DNA from: Tepidibacter sp. | GTDB lineage: Bacteria; Bacillota; Clostridia; Peptostreptococcales; Peptostreptococcaceae | Direction: 5' to 3' | DNA: 53,054 nucleotides | Assembly: GCF_025210165.1 (NCBI RefSeq) | Contig: NZ_JAOASI010000082.1 | Coordinates: 1-53,054, forward strand | Part shown: one piece after another, positions 15,953-26,011 of the stretch | Position numbering within the stretch: position 1 is the first letter of the stretch | How the letters are laid out: each line of letters begins with the position of its first letter | Made by a program: the position numbers and the translations under genes | Notes under the pieces: model-generated | The model's database searches: none | Seen by the model: only the letters and a program-made list of their open reading frames with translations | Told to the model about the DNA's origin: nothing

Positions 15953-16546
15953 ATGTATCAGTATATAAAAGGTATAGTAGAAGAAATTAATATTGACTTT
16001 ATAGTTGTGGAGTGTAATGGAATTGGTTATAGGATAAATACATCTCAAAATACTATATGTGATGTTAAAAGAAATGAGGAAGCAAAGATATACACAAAGC
16101 TTATAGTTAGAGAAGATGATATGAGTATATGTGGCTTTAAAACTAAGGAAGAGCTTAAAATGTTCGAACTTTTAAATTCAGTTTCAAAAATAGGGCCTAA
16201 AGTGGCGCTTGGTATATTGTCATTTTCAGAACCTAAGAGATTAGGAGCTTTTATATTAAGTGAAGATATAGGGGCTTTGTCTAAAGCTCCTGGTGTTGGC
16301 AAGAAAACTGCTGAGAGGATGATACTTGAGCTTAAGGACAAGATAGACAAGCATAATGTTGAATTTGAGCAAACATTACTTACTGGGTCTAATAAAAAGA
16401 TAATTGGAACGGACGAAGCATTACAAGCTTTAGTTGCATTAGGGTATTCTCTAGCTGAGGCAAAAGAGGCGACTAATAAGTTGAAGAAGGAATGTAGTGA
16501 TACTGAAGAGCTTATAAAGAAGTGTCTTATGTATTTGATGAAATAA
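15953..16546 (+). CDS. ruvA: Holliday junction DNA helicase subunit RuvA
   Basis: RuvA tetramers bind the junction and load RuvB. An N-terminal OB-fold (MYQYIKGIVEEINIDFIVVE) is followed by two helix-hairpin-helix motifs (SKIGPKVALGIL and APGVGKKTAERMILELKDKI). The C-terminal UBA-like domain III contacts RuvB (EALQALVALGYSLAEAKEAT). The length of 197 is typical. GGGAGG precedes the ATG. It is the middle gene of the ruv operon. Confidence 0.97.
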   Translation: MYQYIKGIVEEINIDFIVVECNGIGYRINTSQNTICDVKRNEEAKIYTKLIVREDDMSICGFKTKEELKMFELLNSVSKIGPKVALGILSFSEPKRLGAFILSEDIGALSKAPGVGKKTAERMILELKDKIDKHNVEFEQTLLTGSNKKIIGTDEALQALVALGYSLAEAKEATNKLKKECSDTEELIKKCLMYLMK

Positions 16547-16561
16547 ATAAGGAGGATATGA

Positions 16562-17569
16562 ATGTTTACTGAAGAGGATAGAATTATAACTTCTGGCATG
16601 AAAAATGAGGATGTTGATATAGAGAGTAGTTTAAGACCTAAAAATCTTAATGATTATCTAGGGCAAGAAAAAGCTAAGGAAAAGCTTAATATATTTATAG
16701 AAGCGGCAAAGAATAGAGGTGAGCAGTTAGACCATGTTTTATTATATGGACCACCAGGACTAGGTAAGACAACTCTTTCTACCATAATATCTAATGAGAT
16801 GGGTGTTAATATAAGAATAACATCTGGACCTGCAATTGAGAGAGCTGGTGATTTGGCTGCTATACTTACTAATTTGAATGAAAATGATGTTTTGTTTATA
16901 GATGAGATACATAGGATAAATAGGAATGTTGAGGAAGTTTTATATCCTGCTATGGAGGATTTTTGTCTTGATATAATAATTGGAAAGGGTCCTTCTGCAA
17001 GGTCTATAAGATTAGATCTTCCAAAATTTACATTGATAGGGGCAACTACAAGAGCAGGTATGCTTACATCTCCTTTAAGGGATAGATTTGGAGTTATATG
17101 TAAGCTTGATTTATATAACGTAGATGAGCTTTCTAGTATAGTCAAAAGATCAGCTGGAATACTTGGTTGTGATATAGATGAGAGAGCCGCTATTGAAATA
17201 GGTAAAAGGTCAAGAGGAACACCAAGGATTGCAAATAGGTTATTAAAGAGGGTTAGAGATTATGCCGAAGTTAAAGGAGACGGTATTATAACTGAAAAAA
17301 TAGCAGATCTTGCTCTTGAAATGTTAGAAATTGATCCATTAGGTCTTGATTATATAGACAAAAAGCTTATGATGGATATAATTGAAAAATTCTCAGGAGG
17401 ACCTGTAGGTCTTGACACTCTTGCTGCGGCTATAGGGGAGGATAGAAATACTATAGAAGATGTGTATGAGCCTTACTTAATACAATTAGGATTTATAGAT
17501 AGAAAGCCTAGAGGTAGGGTAGCTACTTTAAATGCTTATAAGCATTTTAATATTTCATATGAGAAATAA
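16562..17569 (+). CDS. ruvB: Holliday junction branch-migration ATPase RuvB
   Basis: RuvB is a hexameric AAA+ motor that drives branch migration. Walker A is GPPGLGKTT (residues 63-71) and Walker B is LFIDEIHRI (111-119). Sensor 1 is [18 protein letters not shown], and the C-terminal winged helix ends with [14 protein letters not shown]. At 335 residues the length is standard. AAGGAGG lies just upstream of ATG 16562. It completes ruvCAB. Confidence 0.98.
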   Translation: MFTEEDRIITSGMKNEDVDIESSLRPKNLNDYLGQEKAKEKLNIFIEAAKNRGEQLDHVLLYGPPGLGKTTLSTIISNEMGVNIRITSGPAIERAGDLAAILTNLNENDVLFIDEIHRINRNVEEVLYPAMEDFCLDIIIGKGPSARSIRLDLPKFTLIGATTRAGMLTSPLRDRFGVICKLDLYNVDELSSIVKRSAGILGCDIDERAAIEIGKRSRGTPRIANRLLKRVRDYAEVKGDGIITEKIADLALEMLEIDPLGLDYIDKKLMMDIIEKFSGGPVGLDTLAAAIGEDRNTIEDVYEPYLIQLGFIDRKPRGRVATLNAYKHFNISYEK

Positions 17570-17597
17570 TCAAAAATAATAGTTATGGAGGACTATA

Positions 17598-19169
17598 ATG
17601 TGGAAATATAGGACTAAATTTGTTAATATAGTTATTGTGTGTTTTTTATTTAATTTATTTACTATTAATTCTTTTGCTAGTATTAGTGTACCAGATTACT
17701 TGAAAATAGGACTTGAATATGGTAGCTCTGCATTACCAAAGGTTGATTTGAGCTCTAGTAGTGGATTTGAAATTGGAATTTTAAAAGAAGATAATATAGA
17801 AAAAATTATTGAAATTGATAAATCGAGCTTAACAGCAAAAAATGAGGAGTCTATATACTATATAAAAGTAGATCAGGATTATGATGATATACAACAAGCT
17901 TTAAATGCTGTACAGAGTTTAGAAGATAAGGATATAGATTCTTTTATATTTTATGATGGTAACTTTAAAATATATATAGGCAATTATTTAGATCAAGACC
18001 TAGCTCAAAATCATAAAGATGAAATATCAGATGATTTATCTGATTTTAGTCTTGAAGTCGTCAGCTCTGATTACAATTTTGTTCAGATTATGGATGATGA
18101 TGATATAGTTTTTATGTATGATTCTAATGAAGAAGTATGTATATATTCTAAAGACGGTATAACAGGAATTAATAATAAAAAGTATAGAGGAAGTGTTTTA
18201 TTTAAGAGAAGTGACAATAATAATATGACTGTTATAAATAGAGTTGGACTTGATGAATACTTATATGGAGTAGTACCTAGAGAAATGTCTGGAAGCTGGC
18301 CAATAGAGGCTCTTAAGGCTCAAGCGATAGCTGCAAGAAATTATGCTATAATGAATATGGGAAAATATAAAAAGTATGGCTTTGATTTGACTGATGATAC
18401 ATTTTCACAGGTATATGGTGGATATACTTCTGAACATTCAAATAGTAATAGAGCGGTAGATGAAACTAGGGGTCAAATTATGGTATATAATGGACGTGTT
18501 GTAAGCGCTCTTTACCATTCTAATAGTGGAGGTAAAACAGACGATTCTGAAAATGTATGGTCTAACAAGGTTTCTTATTTAAGAGGTGTTGAAGATAAAT
18601 ATTCTTTAGGTTATCCTAATGATAATTGGTCTGTTGTTATGACTAAGGAAGATATCAAAACCAAGCTATTAGAGGATAATGTAGATATAGGAACAGTAAC
18701 TGGTATTAAGATAGAGGAACTATCTAGAAATGATAGAGTTATAAAACTTAAGTTTATAGGAAGCAGTGGTGAAAAGGAGTATACTAAAAATTCCACAAGA
18801 ACTATTCTTGGTCTTAAAAGCAACTATTATAATATAGTGAAGGGGCAAGATTCTGGTGGCAATGATATATTCTATATTTATTCGACCGATAAAAATGAAG
18901 AAAAAAGAAGCTTATCAAATATGTATGCTATAACAAGTGATGGAATTAAAGATATAAGTAATAATACTAATATTTATTTAATGGGCAATAATGATACCAG
19001 ACAATTAAATTTAGGTAGTGTTGTTTCAGATGAATACACAATTAATGGACATGGATGGGGACATGGACTTGGAATGAGTCAATGGGGAGCAAAATCTATG
19101 GCAGAACAAGGATTCTCATATGAAGATATATTAAAGCATTATTATACAGGAATAGAAATACAAAGGTAG
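17598..19169 (+). CDS. SpoIID/LytB-domain exported protein
   Basis: A signal peptide (VNIVIVCFLFNLFTINSFAS) is followed by a SPOR-like region near residues 85-155. The SpoIID catalytic domain carries GVVPREMSGSWPIEALKAQA (~225-244), HSNSGGKTDDSENVW and the C-terminal GHGWGHGLGMSQWGAKSMAE (~484). SpoIID is a lytic transglycosylase that removes stem-peptide-free glycan during engulfment; LytB-type paralogues act in vegetative wall remodelling. The 523-residue length and SPOR-like part suggest the second type. It starts 28 nt after ruvB, so may share its transcript. Confidence 0.92.
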   Translation: MWKYRTKFVNIVIVCFLFNLFTINSFASISVPDYLKIGLEYGSSALPKVDLSSSSGFEIGILKEDNIEKIIEIDKSSLTAKNEESIYYIKVDQDYDDIQQALNAVQSLEDKDIDSFIFYDGNFKIYIGNYLDQDLAQNHKDEISDDLSDFSLEVVSSDYNFVQIMDDDDIVFMYDSNEEVCIYSKDGITGINNKKYRGSVLFKRSDNNNMTVINRVGLDEYLYGVVPREMSGSWPIEALKAQAIAARNYAIMNMGKYKKYGFDLTDDTFSQVYGGYTSEHSNSNRAVDETRGQIMVYNGRVVSALYHSNSGGKTDDSENVWSNKVSYLRGVEDKYSLGYPNDNWSVVMTKEDIKTKLLEDNVDIGTVTGIKIEELSRNDRVIKLKFIGSSGEKEYTKNSTRTILGLKSNYYNIVKGQDSGGNDIFYIYSTDKNEEKRSLSNMYAITSDGIKDISNNTNIYLMGNNDTRQLNLGSVVSDEYTINGHGWGHGLGMSQWGAKSMAEQGFSYEDILKHYYTGIEIQR

Positions 19170-19184
19170 AAAGGACGTTTAAAT

Positions 19185-20207
19185 TTGAAAACTAGCGATT
19201 TTAATTTTGATTTACCAGAAGAATTAATAGCTCAGGTTCCTCTTCAAAAAAGAGATGAATCAAGACTCATGCTATTAAATAAAGAAACAGGAGAAATAGA
19301 ACATAAAATTTTTAAAAATATAATAGATTATTTAAAGGAAGGAGATTGTCTAGTTCTTAATAATACAAGAGTTCTTCCAGCAAGACTTATAGGAGAAAAA
19401 CTAGAAACTAAAGGGAAAATTGAATTTTTGCTTTTAAAGAGAATAGAATTAGATACATGGCAGGTTCTTGTAAAGCCAGGAAAAAGAGCAAAGATAGGTA
19501 CTAAATTCTCTTTTGGAGATAAGCTTATAGCTACAGTTGTAGATATGGCAGAAGAGGGCTCTAGAATAGTTAAATTTGAATATGATGGAGTATTTGAAGA
19601 AATTTTAGACGAGCTTGGAAGTATGCCACTTCCTCCTTATATAACAGAAAAACTAGAGGATAGAGAAAGATATCAAACTGTTTATTCAAAGCATGATGGA
19701 TCAGCAGCAGCGCCTACAGCAGGACTTCATTTTACTGAGGAATTATTACAAAAGATAAAAGATAAAGGTGTTGAGATTGCATTTGTAATACTACATGTAG
19801 GTCTTGGAACCTTTAGACCTGTAAAGGTTGACAATGTACTTGATCATAAAATGCATAGTGAGTTTTATATGGTAGATAAAGAACAAGCTGATAAAATCAA
19901 CAAATGCAAAAAAAATGGAGGAAGAGTAATACCTGTTGGAACTACTAGCTGTAGAACTCTTGAGTCAGTTATAAGTGAAGATGGATTATTAAAAGAGCAA
20001 AGTGGGTGGACAGAAATATTTATATATCCTGGATATGAATTTAAGGTAGTAGATGCTCTTATAACTAATTTCCATTTACCTGAATCAACTCTTATAATGC
20101 TTGTTGGAGCATTAACTGGAAAAGAAAATATATTAAATGCATATAAAGTAGCTGTAGATGAAAAATATAGATTCTTTAGCTTTGGAGATGCAATGTTTAT
20201 AAAATAA
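19185..20207 (+). CDS. queA: tRNA preQ1(34) S-adenosylmethionine ribosyltransferase-isomerase QueA
   Basis: QueA transfers and rearranges the ribose of SAM onto preQ1 at tRNA position 34, making epoxyqueuosine. Typical segments are [57 protein letters not shown], and the [17 protein letters not shown] and [10 protein letters not shown] active-site blocks. The length of 340 is normal. The start codon is TTG at 19185 after AAAGGA. It lies in one queuosine block with tgt, separated only by a small membrane-protein gene. Confidence 0.97.
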   Translation: MKTSDFNFDLPEELIAQVPLQKRDESRLMLLNKETGEIEHKIFKNIIDYLKEGDCLVLNNTRVLPARLIGEKLETKGKIEFLLLKRIELDTWQVLVKPGKRAKIGTKFSFGDKLIATVVDMAEEGSRIVKFEYDGVFEEILDELGSMPLPPYITEKLEDRERYQTVYSKHDGSAAAPTAGLHFTEELLQKIKDKGVEIAFVILHVGLGTFRPVKVDNVLDHKMHSEFYMVDKEQADKINKCKKNGGRVIPVGTTSCRTLESVISEDGLLKEQSGWTEIFIYPGYEFKVVDALITNFHLPESTLIMLVGALTGKENILNAYKVAVDEKYRFFSFGDAMFIK

Positions 20208-20224
20208 TAATTTGAGGTGATACA

Positions 20225-20650
20225 ATGGATAAAAAGTCAGCAAAGAGAATTATCTTAAAAGTTAGTCATGTTTTTGAGATTGTATTAGCCTTAATAATAT
20301 TAGTGAAGGTATTGTTGGGTGCTATAGATTTAACTAAGGTTATATGGTCTTCTTATTTAGGTGATGCGCTAGATCCTATTGCTTACCATTCAGTTGAAGC
20401 GATACTTGGACATGCTCTTGCATTAGTTATAGGGGTAGAACTTGTTATAATGCTTACTCTGCATACTCCAGAGAGTGTAATAGATGTTTTATTATATGCT
20501 ATAGCTAGAAAGCTTTTATTAATACCAAAAGAAAAGGGAATGATAGAAGCCTTTATAGGAATATGCACTATAGCTGGTTTATTTGCTATTAAAAAATATT
20601 TATTTACTGATAAGGATATGAATAAACATGATGAAAAATTAAATTCTTAA
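20225..20650 (+). CDS. Small integral membrane protein (PsiE-like?)
   Basis: The 141 residues include about four hydrophobic segments (roughly 15-32, 62-80, 85-100 and 104-120) and a charged C-terminal tail. VEAILGHALALVIGVELVIML and ARKLLLIPKEKGMIEAFIGI faintly recall PsiE/phosphate-starvation membrane proteins, but the match is weak. The ribosome site is TTTGAGGTGAT. It is embedded between queA and tgt with short gaps, so probably co-transcribed; no link to queuosine is known to me. Confidence 0.72.
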   Translation: MDKKSAKRIILKVSHVFEIVLALIILVKVLLGAIDLTKVIWSSYLGDALDPIAYHSVEAILGHALALVIGVELVIMLTLHTPESVIDVLLYAIARKLLLIPKEKGMIEAFIGICTIAGLFAIKKYLFTDKDMNKHDEKLNS

Positions 20651-20677
20651 ATTAATTATATGAAGGGAAGAAATTAA

Positions 20678-21799
<1,122 letters not shown>

Positions 21800-21834
21800 A
21801 AAAATATAATATATTATAAAAAGGAGGAGTTAGA

Positions 21835-22101
21835 ATGTCTGCAAATGTAGTAAATATAGTTATGACTGTTGGTTTTATAGTTGTATTTTATTTTTTACTT
21901 ATAAGACCTCAACAGAAAAAAGATAAGCAACTAAAAGAAATGAGATCAAGTCTTAAGGTTGGAGATGAAGTGGTTACAATAGGAGGACTTGTTGGGAAAA
22001 TATTTAGTATATCAGAAGAAATGATTACAGTTGAAGTTGGAGGAGATAGAACTAAGCTTCACGTTGAAAAATGGGCTATAGGAAAAGTTAAAAATAAGTA
22101 A
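21835..22101 (+). CDS. yajC: Preprotein translocase auxiliary subunit YajC
   Basis: This 88-residue single-span protein has an N-terminal TM (IVMTVGFIVVFYFLLIRPQQ) with the hallmark RPQQKKDKQ after it. A small soluble domain follows (LKVGDEVVTIGGLVGKIFSI). YajC associates with SecDF, and secD/secF lie 2.6 kb downstream. AAAAGGAGGAG lies upstream. It is the common tgt-yajC order. Confidence 0.96.
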   Translation: MSANVVNIVMTVGFIVVFYFLLIRPQQKKDKQLKEMRSSLKVGDEVVTIGGLVGKIFSISEEMITVEVGGDRTKLHVEKWAIGKVKNK

Positions 22102-22104
22102 TTT

Positions 22105-22154
22105 AAATACCTTCTTGCGAATATAATTTTATAAAAAGCAAGGAGGTGTTTTTT
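22105..22154 (+). promoter_or_regulatory. Terminator-like hairpin containing the next gene's Shine-Dalgarno
   Basis: AAATACCTTCTTGC (22105-22118) pairs with GCAAGGAGGTGTTT (22138-22151), with two G-T wobbles, and is followed by a T run that ends at the TTG start codon at 22155. The AGGAGG in the 3' arm is the only ribosome site for that gene. Layout is the same as at 14719-14747. Confidence 0.75.
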
Positions 22155-22523
22155 TTGAAAAGAGCCACATATTTTTTAAAAGCTTTAGGTTATTCATATT
22201 TAATTACTATCGTACTTGTTCTTATTTATAATTTAGTTTTAACGTATACTTCTGTATCCGTTTCTACAATGCCACTTATGACATCTATTATAGTAACTTT
22301 AGGTATTGCATGTGCAGGTTTTTATATTGGGTACAAAAATGGATCGGATGGATTTTTATACGGTATATTAGCTGGGGCTTTATATGTATTATTCATGATA
22401 ATCATGTATTTTCTAGCAAATGAAAATTTTAAATTTGAAATGAATATGTTATATAAAATGCTTCTTAATACATTAACAGGTGGAATCGGTGGGATTATAG
22501 GTGTTAATATGAAAAAAGATTGA
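22155..22523 (+). CDS. TIGR04086-family membrane protein
   Basis: The 122 residues form four hydrophobic segments with a glycine-rich end (LTGGIGGIIGVNMKKD). This size and position, between yajC and the SCIFF genes, is typical of clostridial TIGR04086 proteins, whose role is unknown. TTG 22155 sits 8 nt after AGGAGG; a GTG at 22146 overlaps that site and is unlikely. Its ribosome site is buried in a terminator-type stem. Confidence 0.82.
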   Translation: MKRATYFLKALGYSYLITIVLVLIYNLVLTYTSVSVSTMPLMTSIIVTLGIACAGFYIGYKNGSDGFLYGILAGALYVLFMIIMYFLANENFKFEMNMLYKMLLNTLTGGIGGIIGVNMKKD

Positions 22524-22547
22524 TTTATGGCAGAATTATGATATAAT
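22520..22547 (+). promoter_or_regulatory. Housekeeping promoter for scfA
   Basis: TTGATT (22520-22525), 16 bp, TATAAT (22542-22547), about 36 bp before the scfA start. The -35 overlaps the end of the preceding gene. Confidence 0.7.
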
Positions 22548-22582
22548 CAATAAGGAATCTTTATTATTAGGAGGGAGTACTT

Positions 22583-22720
22583 ATGAAGCACGTGAAAACA
22601 CTGTCAAAAGCAACTTTAAAGAAAAGTGCTGAAAAAGGTGGATGTGGAGAATGCCAAACTTCATGCCAATCAGCTTGTAAAACTTCTTGTACAGTAGCAA
22701 ATCAAGAATGTGAAAGATAA
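22583..22720 (+). CDS. scfA: SCIFF six-cysteine ranthipeptide precursor
   Basis: A 45-residue peptide beginning MKHVKTLSKATLKKSAEKGG. Its C-terminal half has six Cys (C21, C24, C28, C32, C36, C43) in the pattern CGECQTSCQSACKTSC. It is the conserved substrate of the radical-SAM enzyme ScfB, which forms thioether bonds from Cys to neighbouring residues. SCIFF peptides are near-universal in Clostridia and are linked to signalling or growth control. TAGGAGGGAG precedes the ATG. It has its own promoter, and a terminator separates it from scfB. Confidence 0.97.
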   Translation: MKHVKTLSKATLKKSAEKGGCGECQTSCQSACKTSCTVANQECER

Positions 22721-22733
22721 TTATACATATTTT

Positions 22734-22770
22734 AGCAGCATAACTTCTTTATGAAGGTATGCTGCTTTTT
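22734..22770 (+). terminator. Terminator/attenuator between scfA and scfB
   Basis: AGCAGCATA pairs with TATGCTGCT, followed by TTTT. It probably allows much more peptide mRNA than maturase mRNA. Confidence 0.85.
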
Positions 22771-22863
22771 CCTTTTCTTAATTAACATTTTAGCTGATAT
22801 TGATTAATTATTAAAAGTTTGGTAATATGAAAGATGGGCATTTTACTTAGGAGGTTCATATAG

Positions 22864-24246
22864 ATGGGTATGATACATAAATTTTCGTTAAATGGAATTA
22901 ATATAGCTCTAGATGTAAACAGTGGAGCTGTTCATGTTTTAGACAATGAAGCATATGATATTTTGGATTATTATAAGGACAAGAATATAGATGAAATATC
23001 GGATATTCTAAAGGACAAGTATTCAAATGAAAAGATAGTTGAAGCATATAATGAGATGAAAACTTTAGAAAAAGAGGGACTTTTATATTCAATTGATGAA
23101 TATGAATATCATCCAAGTTTTGTAAATAGAAAGCCTGTTGTTAAAGCCTTATGCTTGCATATGGCTCATGATTGTAATCTAAAGTGTAAATACTGCTTTG
23201 CATCTCAAGGAGATTTCGGCGGAGAGAGAAAGCTTATGAGTTATGAAGTAGGTAAAAAATCATTAGATTATTTACTTGAAAACTCAGGAAATAGAAAAAA
23301 TTTAGAAGTAGACTTCTTTGGTGGAGAGCCTTTAATGAACTGGGAAGTAGTGAAAAAACTTGTCGAGTATGGAAATGAAAAAGCCAAAGAAAAAGGTAAG
23401 TTATTTAGATTTACTATTACTACTAATGGTCTTTTGTTAGATGATGAAAAAATTGAATATATTAATGAACATATGCATAATGTAGTGCTAAGCCTTGATG
23501 GAAGAAAAGAGATAAACGATGAAATGAGACCTACTTTAAACAATAAGGGCAGCTATGATATTATAGTTCCTAAGTTTAAAAAATTAATAGATAGTAGAGA
23601 TAAGAATAAATACTACTATGTAAGGGGAACATTTACTAGAGATAACTTAGATTTCTCAAAAGATGTACTTCATTTTGCAGATTTAGGGTTTGACTTAACT
23701 TCTGTTGAGCCTGTTGTAGACAGTGATGATAATCCATATGCATTAAAAGAAGAAGATATACCTAAAATATTTAAAGAGTATGAAAAATTAGCAGTAGAAT
23801 ATGCCAATAGAAAAATAAAAGGTGATAATTTCACATTCTTCCATTATATGATAGACTTAAATCAAGGACCTTGTGTTATTAAAAGGCTTACTGGATGTGG
23901 TGCAGGATGTGAATATATGGCTGTAACACCAGAAGGTGATTTGTATCCTTGTCATCAGTTTGTTGGAAACGAAGACTTTAAGCTAGGAAGTATACTAGAT
24001 GAAAAATTAATTATACCTAGAGATATACAACTTAAATTTCAAAATGCTCATGTATATGCAAAAGAAGAGTGTAGAAACTGTTGGGCTAAGTTCTATTGTT
24101 CAGGAGGATGTCATGCTAATGCACATAATTTTAATAATGATATATTAAAGCCTTATGAGTTAGGATGTCAGATGCAAAGAAAGCGTACAGAATGTGCAAT
24201 TATGATTAAAGCTAAAATTATGTTGGAGGGCAGCAAAGATGATTAA
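22864..24246 (+). CDS. scfB: SCIFF radical-SAM thioether maturase
   Basis: The N-terminal ~90 residues look like a PqqD-type peptide-recognition domain (VHVLDNEAYDILDYY). The radical-SAM core follows with C104-x3-C108-x2-C111 (CNLKCKYCFASQGDFGG) and EVDFFGGEPLMNW. The C-terminal SPASM region binds auxiliary Fe-S clusters (TGCGAGCEYMAV, LYPCHQF, CRNCWAKFYCSGGCHANAHN, CQMQRKRTEC). It forms thioether crosslinks in ScfA. GGAGG lies 9 nt before the ATG. Its last codons overlap the next gene by 8 nt. Confidence 0.97.
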   Translation: MGMIHKFSLNGINIALDVNSGAVHVLDNEAYDILDYYKDKNIDEISDILKDKYSNEKIVEAYNEMKTLEKEGLLYSIDEYEYHPSFVNRKPVVKALCLHMAHDCNLKCKYCFASQGDFGGERKLMSYEVGKKSLDYLLENSGNRKNLEVDFFGGEPLMNWEVVKKLVEYGNEKAKEKGKLFRFTITTNGLLLDDEKIEYINEHMHNVVLSLDGRKEINDEMRPTLNNKGSYDIIVPKFKKLIDSRDKNKYYYVRGTFTRDNLDFSKDVLHFADLGFDLTSVEPVVDSDDNPYALKEEDIPKIFKEYEKLAVEYANRKIKGDNFTFFHYMIDLNQGPCVIKRLTGCGAGCEYMAVTPEGDLYPCHQFVGNEDFKLGSILDEKLIIPRDIQLKFQNAHVYAKEECRNCWAKFYCSGGCHANAHNFNNDILKPYELGCQMQRKRTECAIMIKAKIMLEGSKDD

Positions 24247-24739
24247 GGAGTATGATGGGGAAAAACCTGAAATTCCTCATAGTTGTTTCATAGCAGAAAG
24301 TGCAGATGTTATAGGAAATGTAAAAATGGGAAAGAATACAAATGTGTGGTATAACTGTGTATTAAGAGGCGATGAAAATAAGATAATAATAGGTGAAAAT
24401 ACTAATATACAAGATGGTACTGTAGTTCATATAAGCAAAGAAAACAAAACAGAGATAGGAAACTATGTTACAATTGGACATAAAGCAACTATACATGCTT
24501 GTAAAATAGGAAATTATAGCTTAATGGGCATGGGGGCTATAATCTTAGATGGAGCTGAAATAGGGGACTATACATTAATTGGAGCAGGAAGTTTAGTTCC
24601 TCCTAATAAAAAAATTCCATCAGGTGTACTTGCTTATGGGAACCCTATTAAGGTTATAAGGGAGCTGACTCAAGAAGAAAGAAATTCCCTAGAAAAATCT
24701 GCAATAGATTATGTAAAATATGCTAAAAAGCACAAATAG
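24239..24739 (+). CDS. Gamma-carbonic-anhydrase-family protein (YrdA-like)
   Basis: This left-handed beta-helix hexapeptide-repeat protein (IGNVKMGKNTNVWYN onward) keeps three His at the gamma-carbonic-anhydrase metal positions: H64 (TVVHIS), H81 (IGHKA) and H86 (TIHAC). Such proteins bind Zn/Fe; many bacterial YrdA/CaiE-like members have weak or no anhydrase activity. The start overlaps scfB by 8 nt, so the two are translationally coupled. Chemistry is uncertain. Confidence 0.93.
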   Translation: MIKEYDGEKPEIPHSCFIAESADVIGNVKMGKNTNVWYNCVLRGDENKIIIGENTNIQDGTVVHISKENKTEIGNYVTIGHKATIHACKIGNYSLMGMGAIILDGAEIGDYTLIGAGSLVPPNKKIPSGVLAYGNPIKVIRELTQEERNSLEKSAIDYVKYAKKHK

Positions 24740-24755
24740 GTTTGGGGGTACATTT

Positions 24756-26000
24756 ATGAAACTTAAAAATTTATCGAAATTCATTAGTTTGTTTATTATT
24801 ATTGTATTTTTTGCTTATGCAGCAATAAGTGGAGTTAACATAGGTGAATTTAATATTGATCCTATGCAAAATTCAATAAAACAAGGATTGGATTTACAAG
24901 GTGGGGTGTTCGTAGTTTACGAAGCTCAAACAGATGAAACAGGAGAAGAACTTAACAAAATTTTAGATCAAACTATAGAGGTATTTAGAAAACGTATAGA
25001 TGGTATGGGTGTTTCTGAGCCGGTTATAGTTAAAGAAGGCGAGAAAAGAATAAGAATAGAGCTTCCAGGTGTTAAAAATGCAAAAGATGCAATGGATGCT
25101 ATAGGAAAAACAGCACAACTTAAATTTTTGAAAGAAGATGGAACTGTAGTTGTAACTGGTAAAGAAGTTAAAACTTCAGAGGTTAGGTTTGATTCAAAAA
25201 ATAATCAACCTATAGTTTCTCTAGAATTTAATAGCGAAGGAGCTAAAAAGTTTGCAGATGCAACTGAAGAACTAGCACCTACAGGTTCTTCAATAGTTAT
25301 AGTTCTTGATGATGAGGTTATCTCAGCTCCAAGAGTTAATCAAAGAATTCCAGATGGACAAGCTACGATAAGTGGTAACTTTACAGTTGAGAGTGCAGCA
25401 GAACTTTCTAACCTGATAAGAGCTGGAGCGCTTCCAGTAGAATTTAAAGAAGTTCAAACATCTACAGTTACGGCAAGTCTTGGAGAAGATGCTCTTAAAA
25501 AGAGTGTAAAGGGAGCAGCAATAGGAATACTATTAGTAATGCTTTATATGTTGTTTTACTATAGACTTCCAGGACTTATTGCGGATATAGCTCTTACAGC
25601 TTATATTCTAATAATCATGTATATATACGCACAAATGGAGGTAACACTTACTCTTCCAGGAATAGCTGCACTTATATTATCAGTAGGTATGGCAGTTGAT
25701 GCGAATGTAATAATATTTGAAAGAATAAAAGAAGAAATTAGAAATGGAAAATCTCTTAGAGCATCTATTGATTCTGGATTTTCAAAGGCACTTGGAACTA
25801 TAATGGATTCGAATGTAACGACATTTATAGCAGGTACTGTACTATTTAACTTTGGAACTGGACCTATAAGAGGATTTGCTCTTACCTTAATGATAGGTAT
25901 AATAGCATCTTTCTTTACAGCTATAATTATTACGAAGACGTTAATGAAATCATTAGTCCATGCCAATATAATAAAAAACAAAAAGTTTTTTGGAGCTTAG
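24756..26000 (+). CDS. secD: Protein-export membrane protein SecD
   Basis: SecD with SecF uses the proton gradient to pull exported proteins through SecYEG. TM1 (FISLFIIIVFFAYAAI) precedes the GLDLQGGVFVVYEA P1 motif, the extracellular P1 domain, and five C-terminal RND-type TM segments with the family sequence ILSVGMAVDANVIIFERIKEE. The length of 414 is short but normal for clostridia. ATG 24756 follows GGGGGT. SecF follows 11 nt later. Confidence 0.97.
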   Translation: MKLKNLSKFISLFIIIVFFAYAAISGVNIGEFNIDPMQNSIKQGLDLQGGVFVVYEAQTDETGEELNKILDQTIEVFRKRIDGMGVSEPVIVKEGEKRIRIELPGVKNAKDAMDAIGKTAQLKFLKEDGTVVVTGKEVKTSEVRFDSKNNQPIVSLEFNSEGAKKFADATEELAPTGSSIVIVLDDEVISAPRVNQRIPDGQATISGNFTVESAAELSNLIRAGALPVEFKEVQTSTVTASLGEDALKKSVKGAAIGILLVMLYMLFYYRLPGLIADIALTAYILIIMYIYAQMEVTLTLPGIAALILSVGMAVDANVIIFERIKEEIRNGKSLRASIDSGFSKALGTIMDSNVTTFIAGTVLFNFGTGPIRGFALTLMIGIIASFFTAIIITKTLMKSLVHANIIKNKKFFGA

Positions 26001-26011
26001 GGGGGAATAAT

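Noticed and set aside
16654-17145. Long open frame on the minus strand inside ruvB, and similar ones in secD, ruvA, hisS and apt
   Set aside because: They are antisense to well-conserved genes, lack ribosome sites, and their products are Ser/Leu/Ile-rich as expected from reverse reading of AT-rich coding DNA.
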